Counted from the first letter of the stretch, positions 33,167-43,385 are shown. The stretch: DNA of 64,000 bases from Ancylobacter vacuolatus (GCF_030813595.1 NZ_JAUSUH010000011.1:124001-188000); one strand, 5' to 3'. Notes: a model not told the origin generated them from the sequence alone. A program made the numbers and translations.

Positions 33167-35107
33167 TCAGCCGCGCAGCAGGGCGAGCGCGGCTTCTTCC
33201 TCGCGCCCGAGGGCATTGAAGACACCGCGCACGATGCCTTCGACGTCGAGGCCGGCCTCGTGCATCTGGCTGGAAGGGGAATCCTGCTCGATGAAACGGT
33301 CAGGCAAGGCGAGGGTGCGGATCTTGAGGCCGCGATCGAGCGCTCCCGCCTCGGCCAGCAGGGTCAGCACATGGCTGCCGAAACCGCCGACGGCGCCCTC
33401 TTCCACTACGACAAGCACCTCGTGCTCGCGGGCCAGCCGCAGCACCAGATCGCGGTCGATCGGCTTGGCGAAGCGCGCATCGGCCACTGTGGTCGCCAGG
33501 CCGAAGCCGGCGAGCTGGTCAGCGGCGGAAAGGCATGCGGCGAGCCGCGTGCCGAGCGAGAGCAGGGCGATCTTCGAGCCCTCGCGCACCACCCGTCCAC
33601 GGCCGATCTCCAGCGGCGTGCCGCGCGCGGGGCGCTCCACGCCCACACCCTCGCCGCGCGGGTAGCGGAAGGCGATCGGGCCTTCATCATAAGCCGCAGC
33701 CGTGGCGACCATATGCATCAGCTCGGCCTCGTCGGCCGCCGCCATCACGACCATGCCCGGCAGGGTGGCGAGCATCGGCACGTCGAAGGCGCCGACATGG
33801 GTGGCGCCGTCCGCCCCCACCAGACCGGCGCGATCGATGGCGAAGCGCACCGGCAGGCGCTGGATCGCCACATCATGGACGATCTGGTCATAAGCCCGCT
33901 GCAGGAAGGTCGAGTAAATGGCGCAGAACGGCTTGTAGCCCTCGGTTGCCAGCCCGGCGGCGAAGGTCACAGCATGCTGCTCGGCGATGCCGACATCGAA
34001 GGAGCGCTCGGGAAAGACCTCGCCAAACAGGTCGAGCCCGGTGCCGGCCGGCATGGCGGCATTGATGGCGACAATCTTGTCGTCGTGGCGGGCTTCCTCG
34101 ATCAGGCTCTCGGCGAAGACCCGCGTGAAGCTCGGGGCGTTGGACGCCGCCTTCTTCTGCGCGCCCGTGGCGACATCGAAGCGCTGCACGCCGTGATACT
34201 TGTCGGCGGAAGCTTCCGCCGGCGGATAGCCCTTGCCCTTCTGGGTGACGACATGAACCAGCACTGGGCCGGTCTCGGCGTCGCGCACATTACGCAGGAT
34301 CGGCAGCAGGTGGCTGAGATTGTGGCCGTCGATCGGCCCGACATAATAGAAGCCGAGTTCCTCGAAGAGCGTGCCGCCGGTCCAGAAGCCGCGTGCGAAC
34401 TCCTCCGCCCGCGCCGCCTGCCGGCCGAAGAATTTCGGCAGATTGCCGGCGAGCTGCTTGGCGGTCTCACGAAGGGAGCGATAGGTCCGCCCGGACAGCA
34501 GCCGCGCCAGATAGGCCGACATGGCCCCCACCGGCGGGGCGATCGACATGTCGTTGTCGTTAAGGATGACGATGAGGCGCGAATCCATCGCCCCGGCATT
34601 GTTCATCGCCTCATAGGCCATGCCGGCAGACATGGCGCCGTCGCCGATCACGCACACCACGTTGCGCTGGCCGCCGGCGAGGTCGCGCGCCACCGCCATG
34701 CCGAGCCCGGCCGAGATCGAGGTCGAGGAATGGCCGGCGCCGAAGGGATCATATTCGCTCTCGGCCCGGTTGGTGAAGCCGGAAAGCCCGCCGCCCTGGC
34801 GCAGCGTTCGCATGCGCTCGCGCCGCCCGGTGAGGATCTTGTGCGGGTAGCATTGGTGGCCGACGTCCCAGATCAGCCGGTCATTGGGCGTGTCGAACAC
34901 ATGATGCAGCGCCACCGTCAGCTCAACAACGCCGAGCCCGGCGCCGAGATGGCCGCCGGTAACGGAAACTGCGTCGATCATCTCCTCGCGCAATTCCGCC
35001 GCGATCTGCGGCAACTGCTCCTCCGGCAAGCGGCGCAGATCGGCCGGCTCGCGGATCGTGTCGAGTAGCGGCGTCGAGGGACGGGTCAAGAACGGCTCCG
35101 AAAACAC
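33167..35107 (-). CDS. dxs: 1-deoxy-D-xylulose-5-phosphate synthase
   Basis: First step of the non-mevalonate isoprenoid pathway: pyruvate plus glyceraldehyde 3-phosphate to DXP, with thiamine diphosphate. The ThDP-binding run [18 protein letters not shown], the catalytic-His area [33 protein letters not shown] and the transketolase-type [18 protein letters not shown] are clear. The start is uncertain: GTG at 35107 gives 646 residues, close to the family length, while a TTG at [12 protein letters not shown] is also possible. The open frame upstream of 35107 has no similarity. Upstream gene of tlyA. Confidence 0.93.
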   Translation of the reverse strand: MFSEPFLTRPSTPLLDTIREPADLRRLPEEQLPQIAAELREEMIDAVSVTGGHLGAGLGVVELTVALHHVFDTPNDRLIWDVGHQCYPHKILTGRRERMRTLRQGGGLSGFTNRAESEYDPFGAGHSSTSISAGLGMAVARDLAGGQRNVVCVIGDGAMSAGMAYEAMNNAGAMDSRLIVILNDNDMSIAPPVGAMSAYLARLLSGRTYRSLRETAKQLAGNLPKFFGRQAARAEEFARGFWTGGTLFEELGFYYVGPIDGHNLSHLLPILRNVRDAETGPVLVHVVTQKGKGYPPAEASADKYHGVQRFDVATGAQKKAASNAPSFTRVFAESLIEEARHDDKIVAINAAMPAGTGLDLFGEVFPERSFDVGIAEQHAVTFAAGLATEGYKPFCAIYSTFLQRAYDQIVHDVAIQRLPVRFAIDRAGLVGADGATHVGAFDVPMLATLPGMVVMAAADEAELMHMVATAAAYDEGPIAFRYPRGEGVGVERPARGTPLEIGRGRVVREGSKIALLSLGTRLAACLSAADQLAGFGLATTVADARFAKPIDRDLVLRLAREHEVLVVVEEGAVGGFGSHVLTLLAEAGALDRGLKIRTLALPDRFIEQDSPSSQMHEAGLDVEGIVRGVFNALGREEEAALALLRG

Positions 35108-35310
35108 ACTCGCCGACGGCGCGCACACAGGGGCACGCGCCGCCGGGCGAAGTCCAACGGCATACACAAGGACGGCGGGGCGCGCAACGCACGCTCGCGC
35201 GACCCGGGCGCCACCTCTGGCGGGGTGCCGCGCGCAACCGCATGTGGAGACCGCACCCGCAGGCCGACGCGGCGTTGGCCTCGGGGCCCGGCTTCCTTTA
35301 AAAACGCGGC

Positions 35311-36636
35311 ATGGACACACGAGTCGCGACGTCGACGCACAGGGACGACAGACCGGGGGAAGCCGCCGGCGCGGGTGCGGCCATCGTCGCCTCCCTCGTC
35401 GACAAGGCGGGCGCTGACACGCCGGCCAGGCAGGCATTCCGGCGACTGGTGCTGTTCTTCCCTGGCCATGACCCGACTGACATGGATTATCACCATGGCC
35501 GCTTCGCCAACCAGGCGGAGCGGTTCGGCAAGCTGTGGTCGGTGGAAGTCAGCGTGACGCCCCGGCTCGACGACGGCGCGCAGCCCTATGCCCGCTGGGA
35601 GGCCACTGCACGCGGCCCCAACTGGTCGACCCGCACCGAGTACCGCATCCTGCGCTGGGAGGACATCATCGGCGCGCTGGACGCACGGCCCGACCCGGTG
35701 CGGCTGTGGCGCGGCTTTGGCGGGCTGTGGGACTTTCTGCGCGGCGGCGCGGCGCGGGGCTATTTCCGCGCCAGCCCGCGCTATGGCTTGTTCTTCTTCT
35801 TTCCCTATCTCATCTGCGCGCTATTTGTCGCCGGGGGATTTCTCGCCGGGGCGCTGGTGCTGTGGGGGTTGGGGTCGGTCCTCCCCGCCCCGTTCGCCTG
35901 GCTCGCGGCCCTCGCCACCGGCACTGCCATCTTCTTCGCCCTGTTCCACCGGCCGGGACGCGACTGGCGCCTGCATCAGGCGCTCGACGACTGGGACCTG
36001 GCGCGCGACTATCTGCACGACAGCACGCCAACCCTCGACGCCCGGCTCGACCGCTTCGCCGAGGTACTGGTGGAGGCGGTCCGCGCCGGCGCGCATGACG
36101 AGATCATCCTCGTCGGGCATAGTCTAGGGGCGACGCTGATGCTCGGCGTGATTGACCGCGCGCTCGATCGCGATCCCGGCCTGGCGGATGGGCCGACACG
36201 GGTCAACCTGCTCACCTGCGGCGCGACCATCCCGAAGCTCGCCCTGCACGCCAAGGGCGGCAAGGTGCGCCGGCAGGCTACCCGCATCGCGCAGACGCCC
36301 GGCCTCACCTGGGTCGAGTACCAGGCGCGGCACGACGCTATCAATTTCTACAAGTTTCACCCGGTGACGCTGCGCCGCGCCGGTTTCGAGCATGCCGAGC
36401 CCAGCCCGCCTTTGCTGCGCAACGCCAACATCAAGGAAATGCTCACCCACGCCAAGCTGAAGCGGCTGCGTTGGCACGCCATGCGGCTGCACTACCAGTT
36501 CCTGCTGGCGAATGAGCAGAAGGCGCCCTACGACTATTTCATGTTCGCCCTCGGCCCGCTGTCCTTCCCCGACCTGTCCGCGCGCGCGGAGGGGCCGGTC
36601 GGTCGCTTCGCGGCGGATGGCTCCCTGATCGCCTGA
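35311..36636 (+). CDS. Membrane-anchored alpha/beta hydrolase (lipase-like)
   Basis: A 441-residue protein. An early strand [21 protein letters not shown] is followed by two close membrane helices (about 155-180 and 190-212). The nucleophile-elbow motif GHSLGAT lies at about residue 270, so Ser is the likely nucleophile. An acid and a His (such as in [12 protein letters not shown]) could complete the triad. The substrate is unknown; an esterase or lipase working at the inner membrane is the simplest guess. The ATG at 35311 is 203 bases from divergent dxs, a gap with no visible element. First gene of a plus-strand block with the ICMT-like gene 15 bases after it. Confidence 0.72.
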   Translation: MDTRVATSTHRDDRPGEAAGAGAAIVASLVDKAGADTPARQAFRRLVLFFPGHDPTDMDYHHGRFANQAERFGKLWSVEVSVTPRLDDGAQPYARWEATARGPNWSTRTEYRILRWEDIIGALDARPDPVRLWRGFGGLWDFLRGGAARGYFRASPRYGLFFFFPYLICALFVAGGFLAGALVLWGLGSVLPAPFAWLAALATGTAIFFALFHRPGRDWRLHQALDDWDLARDYLHDSTPTLDARLDRFAEVLVEAVRAGAHDEIILVGHSLGATLMLGVIDRALDRDPGLADGPTRVNLLTCGATIPKLALHAKGGKVRRQATRIAQTPGLTWVEYQARHDAINFYKFHPVTLRRAGFEHAEPSPPLLRNANIKEMLTHAKLKRLRWHAMRLHYQFLLANEQKAPYDYFMFALGPLSFPDLSARAEGPVGRFAADGSLIA

Positions 36637-36651
36637 ACCAACGGACGCTTC

Positions 36652-37239
36652 ATGACCCTTATCGTCGCCGCAAAGATCGTGTGGGCCGCCGGCTGCATCG
36701 GCTGGTATGTCATCCGCCTGCCCTTCGAGCGCAAGGTGAAGCGCGAGCGCGTAATCGACGCCCGCGACCGGCTGCGCGAGCTGGTGCTGCTCTCCTGCTC
36801 GACAATGGGCCTCGGTATCGTCCCGCTGCTGTGGGCGACCTCCCCCATCTTCAACGGCGCCGACTACCCCTATTCCGGAGTGCAGTTCGCGCTTGGCACC
36901 CTCACCTTCGTGTTCTCGCTCTGGCTGTTCCGCCGCACCCACCGCGACCTCGGCAAGAACTGGTCGGTAACACTGGAGATCAAGGACACGCACAAGCTCA
37001 TCACCGGTGGCGTGTACCGGCATGTGCGCCACCCGATGTATTCAGCCTTCTTCCTGTGGGCGCTGGCGCAGCTCATCCTGATCCCGAACTGGATCGCCGG
37101 CCCGGCCGGCCTCATCGGCTTCGGAATCCTCTATGCCTTCCGCATCGGCCGCGAGGAGAAGATGATGCTCGACACCTTCGGCGACGAGTACCGCGCCTAC
37201 AGCGCCCGCACGGCGCGGCTGATCCCCGGCGTGTACTGA
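36652..37239 (+). CDS. Isoprenylcysteine carboxyl methyltransferase (ICMT)-like membrane protein
   Basis: A 195-residue integral membrane protein. The C-terminal half carries the family pattern: GKNWSVTLEIKDTHKLITGGVYRHVRHPMYSAFFLWALAQ, then a hydrophobic helix and EEKMMLDTFGDEYRAY. The RHPMYS and E-X-X-M-X4-GDEY residues bind SAM in ICMT/PEMT-type enzymes. Bacteria lack prenylated CAAX proteins, so the substrate is something else, perhaps a lipid or small molecule. It starts 15 bases after the lipase-like gene and ends 11 before DUF1272, forming an operon. Confidence 0.85.
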   Translation: MTLIVAAKIVWAAGCIGWYVIRLPFERKVKRERVIDARDRLRELVLLSCSTMGLGIVPLLWATSPIFNGADYPYSGVQFALGTLTFVFSLWLFRRTHRDLGKNWSVTLEIKDTHKLITGGVYRHVRHPMYSAFFLWALAQLILIPNWIAGPAGLIGFGILYAFRIGREEKMMLDTFGDEYRAYSARTARLIPGVY

Positions 37240-37250
37240 GCGGGGTCCAG

Positions 37251-37502
37251 ATGCTCGAGCTTCGGCCGAATTGCGAATGCTGCAACCGCGACCTGCCGCC
37301 GGCCTCGCGCGAGGCGCTGATCTGCACGTTTGAGTGCACCTTCTGCGCCGATTGCGCCGCGCAGGTGCTGGGCGGCAGCTGCCCCAATTGCGCGGGCGAG
37401 TTGGTGCGCCGCCCGGTGCGGCCCGAGGCGGCGCTGGCCCGCCACCCCGCCTCGACGGTGCGGGTGTTCAATCCGGCGTGCCATAGCCACCGGACGGGCT
37501 GA
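37251..37502 (+). CDS. DUF1272 family small cysteine-rich protein
   Basis: An 83-residue protein with paired cysteines (CECCNRDL, CTFECTFCADCAAQ, CPNCAGEL), a likely zinc-ribbon or treble-clef fold. DUF1272 proteins are short, widespread and of unknown function. ATG at 37251. Its last 35 bases overlap the end of the convergent DUF1284 gene. Third gene of the lipase-ICMT block. Confidence 0.88.
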   Translation: MLELRPNCECCNRDLPPASREALICTFECTFCADCAAQVLGGSCPNCAGELVRRPVRPEAALARHPASTVRVFNPACHSHRTG

Positions 37503-37929
37503 AGCCTGCGCCTGCGAGCCGCGTTCCCGCAAAACCCTGACCGGCGATCTGGGTACAGAAATCCGACCATTGGCACCCCGCGCAGGCGGCGCGGATGCCG
37601 CCTTCCGCAAAGGCCCGGCGCATCCGCCCGACCCGCGCCTCCGTGAGGGCGATTGCCCTGCCAGGCTCGAGCGGGTGGCCGAGAAGTCCAGCAAGGACCG
37701 CGCGGGCCTGCGTGTCGCGCAGGGCCACGCTGGCATTGCGGCAATGGTGGTCGGACTCGCCCAGCATCGGCGCGCAGATATCGTCTGGCCCTTCCACCAG
37801 TTCCACCGCCTCGCCTTCATTCAACCGGGCGACAATCCGCCGATACTGCGCGGTGAAGGCGGGTGTGTAGCCCTTCCCGACAAAGGTCAGTAGGCAGAGC
37901 AGGTGGTGGGGGCGCAGCCGCACGGTCAT
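37468..37929 (-). CDS. DUF1284 family cysteine-rich protein
   Basis: A 153-residue protein starting MTVRLRPHHLLCLLTFVGKG, the DUF1284 hallmark. Further cysteines lie in DDICAPM, HHCRNAS and a C-terminal ACAGCQWSDFC, suggesting metal or iron-sulfur binding. Function unknown. The ATG at 37929 is chosen because the family starts there; no strong ribosome binding site is seen. It is read towards the DUF1272 gene and overlaps it by 35 bases. The xseB stop is 16 bases upstream on the same strand, so the two may be co-transcribed. Confidence 0.85.
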   Translation of the reverse strand: MTVRLRPHHLLCLLTFVGKGYTPAFTAQYRRIVARLNEGEAVELVEGPDDICAPMLGESDHHCRNASVALRDTQARAVLAGLLGHPLEPGRAIALTEARVGRMRRAFAEGGIRAACAGCQWSDFCTQIAGQGFAGTRLAGAGFSPSGGYGTPD

Positions 37930-37945
37930 GGGGCGCGGCCCGCGC

Positions 37946-38191
37946 CTATTCCCCATCCAGCGGCTGGGTGCCGGCCGGGCGGCCATCGGCGCTGAGCGTG
38001 ATTTTCTCGACCCGCGCCTCGGCATCCTTCAGCAGCGTGTCGCAGCGGGCCTTCAGCGCCTCGCCTCGGGCATAGAGCGCGATGGATTCCTCCAGCGGGA
38101 CATTGCCACCCTCGAGCTTGGCGACGATGGTCTCCAGCTCGGCGAGCGCCTTCTCGAAGCTCAGCGCGTTCACATCCGCCGCATCGACCAT
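37946..38191 (-). CDS. xseB: Exodeoxyribonuclease VII small subunit
   Basis: An 81-residue helical protein that pairs with XseA to form exonuclease VII, which degrades single-stranded DNA. The family run [41 protein letters not shown] is complete. The ATG at 38191 follows GGAGGGATG. It lies 68 bases after the HDAC-like gene, as in many Hyphomicrobiales, where dxs comes next; here a four-gene block separates it from dxs. Confidence 0.93.
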   Translation of the reverse strand: MVDAADVNALSFEKALAELETIVAKLEGGNVPLEESIALYARGEALKARCDTLLKDAEARVEKITLSADGRPAGTQPLDGE

Positions 38192-38258
38192 TGCGTCATC
38201 CCTCCATGAGTCGGGGCCCCTTATACAGGCAGGAACCGCCGTTCTCACCCCCTCGCGG

Positions 38259-39188
38259 TCAGCCGCGCATCAGCGCCATGACATGGGCGGAGGCGGATCG
38301 GGCCAGCCCCTCGAGATCGTAGCCGCCTTCCAGTACCGAGACGATCCTGCCGCCGCAATGCGTGTCGGCGATGTCCATCAGCTTCTTCGTCACCCAGGTA
38401 TAGTCGTCTTCCAGCAGGTTGATATTGCCGAGCGGGTCGCGCGTATGAGCGTCGAAACCGGCGGAAATGATCAGGAGCTCCGGCCCGAAAGCCTGCAGGC
38501 GCGGCAAAATGCGGCTCTCGAACGCCTGGCGGAAATGCTCGCCATCGTCACCCGAGCGCAGCGGCGCATTGACGATGTTATCGGTGGTGCCGCGCTCGCC
38601 CACCGCGCCGGTGCCGGGAAAAAGCGGCATCTGGTGGGTGGAGGCATACATCACGCTCGGGTCCGAAAAGAAGATCTCCTGCGTACCATTGCCGTGATGC
38701 ACGTCGAAATCGACGATGGCGACGCGGCCGATGCCATGCACCTTCTGGGCGTGGCGCGCGGCGATGGCGACATTGTTAAATAGGCAGAAGCCCATGGGGG
38801 TGCGGGTTTCAGCGTGGTGACCGGGCGGGCGCATCGAGACAAAGGCGTTGTCCACCTTGCCCGACAGCACCTCGTCGACCCCGAGTACCGCGCCGCCGAC
38901 CCCGCGCCAGATCGCCTCGCCGGTGCCAGGCGACATCACCGTGTCGCCGTCGATCCGCACCATCCCCTCATCCGGCATCGCTTCTTCAAGCGCTGCCACG
39001 TAATCCTCGGGATGGACACGCACGATATCCTCGCGCGCCGCTACCGGGGCCTGTTCGCGCGCCAGTGTGGCGAACTGCTCGCCCTCGAACACCCGGTTCA
39101 GCACCCGCACCCGGTCGGGACGCTCGGGGTGGCCGGAGGGCGTGAGGTGTTCGAGGCAGGCGTCGTGCGCGATCAGCAATGTGGTCAT
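38259..39188 (-). CDS. Histone deacetylase family protein (AcuC/HDAC-like amidohydrolase)
   Basis: A 309-residue zinc-dependent deacetylase. The zinc and catalytic residues are visible: RPPGHHAE (His pair), [11 protein letters not shown] (Asp and His ligands), SAGFDAH (Asp ligand) and [11 protein letters not shown] near the end. Bacterial members remove acetyl groups from small molecules such as polyamines or from proteins; the substrate here is unknown. The ATG at 39188 opens with the family start. Divergent from sua5 across a 202-base gap with no clear motif. Confidence 0.92.
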   Translation of the reverse strand: MTTLLIAHDACLEHLTPSGHPERPDRVRVLNRVFEGEQFATLAREQAPVAAREDIVRVHPEDYVAALEEAMPDEGMVRIDGDTVMSPGTGEAIWRGVGGAVLGVDEVLSGKVDNAFVSMRPPGHHAETRTPMGFCLFNNVAIAARHAQKVHGIGRVAIVDFDVHHGNGTQEIFFSDPSVMYASTHQMPLFPGTGAVGERGTTDNIVNAPLRSGDDGEHFRQAFESRILPRLQAFGPELLIISAGFDAHTRDPLGNINLLEDDYTWVTKKLMDIADTHCGGRIVSVLEGGYDLEGLARSASAHVMALMRG

Positions 39189-39390
39189 GGCGTTCCTTTG
39201 GCAGATCCTTGGTCGTGCTGGTCATTGGCTCTCAGGGCCTGGCAAGCGGTGGACGATAGGCCACGCCGCCGGAGGGGGCCAGCCATGCGCGGGGCGTTTT
39301 TTCCGCCTCCTGCCCCCGCCAGCTCCGGCACGCCGTTGACCCGCCAGGCCGGAGCGCCTATCCGAGCGCGCCTGAGCGGGAGATGCAAGC

Positions 39391-40431
39391 GTGGCGACAA
39401 GCACGAGCGGGCGGCCGGCGTCGATGACGCCCACGCCCCGGCGGACGACCCGGGTGCTGCCGTCGGACGCCGCCGGCATCGCTGAAGCCGTACGCCTGCT
39501 GCGAGCCGGGGGGCTGGTGGCGCTGCCGACGGAGACCGTCTACGGCCTCGGCTGCGACGCGACCGATCCTCTTGCCGTTGCCAGCCTCTACGCCGCCAAG
39601 GGCCGGCCGAGCTTCAATCCGCTCATCGCCCATGTACCAGACCTTGCGGCGGCGCAGCGTGTCGGCATCCTCACCCCGGCCGCCGAGAGGCTCGCGGCCC
39701 GCTTCTGGCCGGGCCCCCTGACATTGGTGGTGCCGGCTCTTGAGGGTGCCACCTGCGAGCTTGCCCGCGCTGGCCTCGCCAGCGTCGCCATCCGCGTGCC
39801 CGCCCATCCGGCGGCGCAATCGGTGCTGGCGGCTGCCGCGCGGCCCATCGCGGCCCCGAGCGCCAATCGCTCCGGCCACGTCTCACCCACAACGGCCGCC
39901 CATGTCCTCGCCGATCTCAACGGGCGTATCGACCTGATCCTTGATGCAGGCCCCTGCGCGGTCGGGGTGGAGTCGACCATTCTGGACTGCACCGGCGACA
40001 CGCCTGTCCTGCTGCGCCCAGGCGGGCTGGCACGGGAGGCGATCGAGGCGGTGCTCGGCTTGTCCCTGTCAGCCGCCCCGCTTGCCCCGGAGACATATGA
40101 TCCGGAGACCGCGCCGCTCGCCCCCGGAATGCTCGCCTCGCATTATGCCCCCTCGGTTCCCGTACGTCTCGACGTCACCGAGGTTCGGCACGGCGAGGCG
40201 CTGCTGAGCTTCGCCGGCGCCCGCCCGCCAGGCAGCGAGAGGGCTGCGCTGCTGCGCGACCTAAGCCCCGCTGGTGATCTGGTCGAGGCGGCTTCCCGCC
40301 TGTTCGCTCTGCTGCGGGAGCTGGATGCGGCCGGGGCCGAAGGCATCGCCGTGGTGCCGCTGCCGCGCCACAATCTCGGCGAGGCGATCGCCGACCGCCT
40401 GCGCCGGGCCGCCGCACCCCGCCCCGACTGA
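39391..40431 (+). CDS. L-threonylcarbamoyladenylate synthase Sua5/YrdC
   Basis: Makes threonylcarbamoyl-AMP from threonine, bicarbonate and ATP, for the t6A base at position 37 of ANN-decoding tRNAs. The 346-residue product has a YrdC domain (about 20-215: GGLVALPTETVYGLGCDA, KGRPSFNPLIAHV, APSANRSGHVSPTTAAHV, VESTILDC) and a C-terminal Sua5 domain (about 245-345) starting after PGMLASHYAPSVPV. This is the long Sua5 form. GTG start with GGGAGATG upstream; an in-frame ATG 11 codons later is an alternative. Confidence 0.94.
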   Translation: MATSTSGRPASMTPTPRRTTRVLPSDAAGIAEAVRLLRAGGLVALPTETVYGLGCDATDPLAVASLYAAKGRPSFNPLIAHVPDLAAAQRVGILTPAAERLAARFWPGPLTLVVPALEGATCELARAGLASVAIRVPAHPAAQSVLAAAARPIAAPSANRSGHVSPTTAAHVLADLNGRIDLILDAGPCAVGVESTILDCTGDTPVLLRPGGLAREAIEAVLGLSLSAAPLAPETYDPETAPLAPGMLASHYAPSVPVRLDVTEVRHGEALLSFAGARPPGSERAALLRDLSPAGDLVEAASRLFALLRELDAAGAEGIAVVPLPRHNLGEAIADRLRRAAAPRPD

Positions 40432-40566
40432 ACGACGGAGAAGCGCCATCCACCTGCCGCTGCGGCATTAACGCTCGGGCAAGGTTAATGCGCGACAACT
40501 ACAGGGCCAGATGCGCTCGCCCTTGCCTGTGGCGAAGCGGGCACGCGTGGCGGGTTCAGTTGCGTG

Positions 40567-41889
40567 ATGATACGTGGGCGTCGGGTGAACATGCGAAATT
40601 CCACGCGCGTTCGGAATATGGGCAGGACCGGCGCCGCTGCGCTCGCGCTCTTTTTCGTCTGCTCCTCGACCATCGGCCTGCAGGACGTGCGGAGCCGGCT
40701 GGCCGGCCAGCCCGGCGTCGCCGAACGCGCCCGCATCTCCATCCTCGGCGGGCCGGTGCATCTGCTGAAGGCCTCCACATTCGCCTGGCCCTCCCGTTCC
40801 GCCCTGCTGGCCCCTTCCGAAATCACCGTCCCGCCGCTGGCCGCCCTGGCTGTCGACATCAACCGCGCCAGCAAGGCGGACCGGCTGGCGCTCACCCCGG
40901 TAGCGCCGCTCGATGCGGATCCGCTCGCCGTCTCCGGCGTGGCCACGCCCGCCAGCCTAGCCGGTGCTGGCACCGGGACGATCGCCAGTGCCACCCCCCT
41001 TCTCACCACGGACGCCGGCATCGGCACACAGGCAGCCGGCTTCTTCGGCACCGGGACCGATCCGCTGGAAGAAGAAGACGACGCCGAACTTGCCGCCGCG
41101 CAAACGGACGGCCTTTACGCCATAGCGGCCGGCGACCCGACCGGCGATCCCGCCCAGTTGGAGCCGGAGGGCGCGAGCCTCGATGGCGACGACACCGAGA
41201 TCCGCGTACCCGGCAATGGCGCGCTGGCCGCGGCATTGGATGGCACCCAGGCCGGGCCCGCCCCGACATTCGACTCCGACCCCTCCCTACCGCTCTATCG
41301 CCAGAGCGCCTTCATCTTCGGGCTGGACGAGACGGCCCTTCCGCCGCAGCCTTTCATGCACATGAGCGCCCTGCCGGGCGGCGACAGCGGCACCACGGAA
41401 GCGCAGAAGGCCGAGGCCGACTCCCGGCGCGTCACGGACGGTCCCTCGCCGGCCGAGCGTCTGGGCCTCGCCGGCAAGCGGCGCGAGCGGGCGGAAAAAT
41501 GCCTCGCCGAAGCGGTCTATTTCGAGAGCCGGGGCGAGCCCCGGCGCGGACAGGTGGCCGTGGCGCAGGTGGTGATGAACCGCGTCTTCTCCGGCTATTA
41601 CCCCGCCGACATCTGCCGCGCCGTTTACCAGAACGCACACCGCCGGCTTGCCTGCCAGTTCACCTTCGCCTGCGACAATGTCCGCGACGTGGTCACCGAG
41701 CCGGAACTGTGGAATCAGGCGAAGGAGATTGCCGCTGACATGCTGGAGGGGCATGTCTGGGACGAAAAGGTCGGTCGGGCGACGCATTACCACGCGCGTT
41801 CGGTACGCCCGAACTGGATCCGCGAGATGCGCAAGCTCGACCGCATCGGCGAGCACACCTTCTACCGTCCTCGCCGCTGGACCAGTTGA
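40567..41889 (+). CDS. SleB-type cell wall hydrolase (Hydrolase_2 domain)
   Basis: A 440-residue protein. An N-terminal hydrophobic segment (GRTGAAALALFFVCSSTIGL) acts as anchor or signal. A long Ala/Asp/Pro-rich, low-complexity stretch (about 60-300) follows. The C-terminal 130 residues form the Hydrolase_2 domain: CLAEAVYFESRGEPRRGQVAVAQVVMNRV, with the likely catalytic Glu in YFESRGE, and THYHARSVRPNW. It is expected to cleave peptidoglycan in the periplasm. Several in-frame starts exist near 40567; the exact one is uncertain. The 135-base gap upstream holds no clear motif. Confidence 0.88.
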   Translation: MIRGRRVNMRNSTRVRNMGRTGAAALALFFVCSSTIGLQDVRSRLAGQPGVAERARISILGGPVHLLKASTFAWPSRSALLAPSEITVPPLAALAVDINRASKADRLALTPVAPLDADPLAVSGVATPASLAGAGTGTIASATPLLTTDAGIGTQAAGFFGTGTDPLEEEDDAELAAAQTDGLYAIAAGDPTGDPAQLEPEGASLDGDDTEIRVPGNGALAAALDGTQAGPAPTFDSDPSLPLYRQSAFIFGLDETALPPQPFMHMSALPGGDSGTTEAQKAEADSRRVTDGPSPAERLGLAGKRRERAEKCLAEAVYFESRGEPRRGQVAVAQVVMNRVFSGYYPADICRAVYQNAHRRLACQFTFACDNVRDVVTEPELWNQAKEIAADMLEGHVWDEKVGRATHYHARSVRPNWIREMRKLDRIGEHTFYRPRRWTS

Positions 41890-42056
41890 GGCGGTGGGTC
41901 GGCACGCGACGTCAGCCTGAGGGCAGCTTCCCCCGGCAACATTGCCGCTTCGGCGGTGCGGCCCGATGGGACCGGATTGGCACCGCCGTCCGTAAAACCC
42001 GTCAGTCGTGCCTGTCCCCGGCCGGGGACGCGCCGTTGCCAAGGACCGTCTCCCTC

Positions 42057-42782
42057 ATGTGCCAAGATTGCATCACCCGTGTCGCATTGTCGCGCCGGTC
42101 GCTCCTGCGCGGCGCGACATCCGCCACCCTTTCCGCCGGCGCCCTGTTCTGGGCGGGCCGGGCGGCTGCCACAGCGAGCGCCGAGCCCGCGCCAACCCCC
42201 GATCATGTGATGAACGAACTGGTGGCTGGCAATACCCGCCACGTCCGTGGCGTGCAGACCTGCACCGACTTCCTCGCCAACAGGGCTGCCCTCGCCAAGG
42301 GCCAGCATCCGCTCGCGATCGTCCTTGCCTGCGCCGATTCGCGGGTGGCGCCGGAATATGTGTTCGATCAGGCACCCGGCCGACTGTTCACGGTTCGCGT
42401 TGCCGGTAATTTCGTCGACGTGGAAGGGCTGGCCAGCATGGAGTACGCGGTCGATCACCTCGGCGTCCCGGTGATCGTCGTGCTCGGCCATTCCAGCTGC
42501 GGCGCGCTCACGGCCGCCGTCGGGGTCGAGCAGAACCATACGGCGCTTCCTGGCCATCTGTCGGCGCTGACGGATCAGCTCAGCATCCCGGTCCGCGCCG
42601 CTCTCGCAGGCAACCCGGCCGATCCGGTCGCCGCAGCCATCCGGCAGAACGTGGTCTACTCCATGGAGCGGCTTGCGAACGGGCCGTCAATCGTTGCAAC
42701 GGCGGTCGCGGCCGGCAAGGTCAAGATCGTGGGGGGAATCTATGACCTCTCGACTGGCGGGGTGGCTCTGGTCAGCCGCTAA
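42057..42782 (+). CDS. Tat-exported beta-carbonic anhydrase
   Basis: Interconverts CO2 and bicarbonate. The 241-residue product starts with a twin-arginine signal (SRRSLLRGATSATLSAGALF, cleavage near GRAAA), which implies a folded periplasmic enzyme. The zinc ligands of beta-class enzymes are present: Cys and Asp-Arg pair in CADSRVAPE, and His and Cys in GHSSCGAL. The ATG at 42057 precedes the Tat signal; longer frames upstream lack meaning. A strong terminator follows 39 bases after the stop. Confidence 0.92.
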   Translation: MCQDCITRVALSRRSLLRGATSATLSAGALFWAGRAAATASAEPAPTPDHVMNELVAGNTRHVRGVQTCTDFLANRAALAKGQHPLAIVLACADSRVAPEYVFDQAPGRLFTVRVAGNFVDVEGLASMEYAVDHLGVPVIVVLGHSSCGALTAAVGVEQNHTALPGHLSALTDQLSIPVRAALAGNPADPVAAAIRQNVVYSMERLANGPSIVATAVAAGKVKIVGGIYDLSTGGVALVSR

Positions 42783-42821
42783 GAACGGGCCCCCCCGAGA
42801 ACGCAGCGCGATACATATGAC

Positions 42822-42849
42822 AAAAGCCCGGTCTCTCGACCGGGCTTTT
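42822..42849. terminator. Bidirectional rho-independent terminator
   Basis: AAAAGCCCGGTC-TCTC-GACCGGGCTTTT: a perfect 12-base stem with a T-run on both strands. It lies between the convergent carbonic anhydrase and atpF genes and can end transcription from both sides. Confidence 0.92.
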
Positions 42850-42892
42850 CGTTTTCTCGAATCAACAGCAGTTGCCGCAGCGGGCAAGCGGC

Positions 42893-43375
42893 TTAGTTGA
42901 GCTTCGAAGTTACCTCGGCCACGGCCGCATCGAGCACCCGATCGGCGGCGCTGCCGACAAGCTGGGTGGTCAGAAGAAGCTCGGAAGCCTTCACCGCCGC
43001 GTCGGCGGCAGCGGCCTTCACTTCGGCGAGCGCCTGCGCCTCGGCCTGGGCGATCTTCTGCTCGGCCATCTTGGTGCGGCGGACGATGAGGTCCTCCAGC
43101 TTCTGCTTGGTTTCGGCGGCAAGACGCTCGGCCTCAGCCTTGGCGGTGGTGATGATCGCCTCGGCCTCTTCCTCGGCCTCCCGCTGGCGCCGCTTGTACT
43201 CGGCGACGAGCTTCTGCGCCTCTTCCTTCAGTCGGCGCGCCTCTTCCAACTCGTGCCGGATGCGGTCGCCGCGCGCGTCGAGCTTGGACAGGATGCCCGA
43301 AAAGGCCCCTGCCCGGGCGAGCAGGAGGAAGAAGATCACGAAGGCGACGGCGACCCAGAAAGTATCACTACCCAT
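42893..43375 (-). CDS. atpF: ATP synthase F0 subunit b
   Basis: A 160-residue stator subunit: one N-terminal membrane helix (FWVAVAFVIFFLLLARAG) and a long charged, Ala/Glu/Lys-rich coiled coil. It forms the peripheral stalk with b', tying the F1 head to subunit a. Last gene of the F0 operon, 10 bases after the b' gene; the bidirectional terminator at 42822 lies 43 bases downstream. Confidence 0.95.
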   Translation of the reverse strand: MGSDTFWVAVAFVIFFLLLARAGAFSGILSKLDARGDRIRHELEEARRLKEEAQKLVAEYKRRQREAEEEAEAIITTAKAEAERLAAETKQKLEDLIVRRTKMAEQKIAQAEAQALAEVKAAAADAAVKASELLLTTQLVGSAADRVLDAAVAEVTSKLN

Positions 43376-43385
43376 GGTGCGCTCC

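Noticed and set aside
35108..35437. N-terminal extension of Dxs
   Set aside because: About 110 upstream codons are Arg/Ala/Pro-rich and overlap the divergent gene; Dxs proteins begin close to [10 protein letters not shown].
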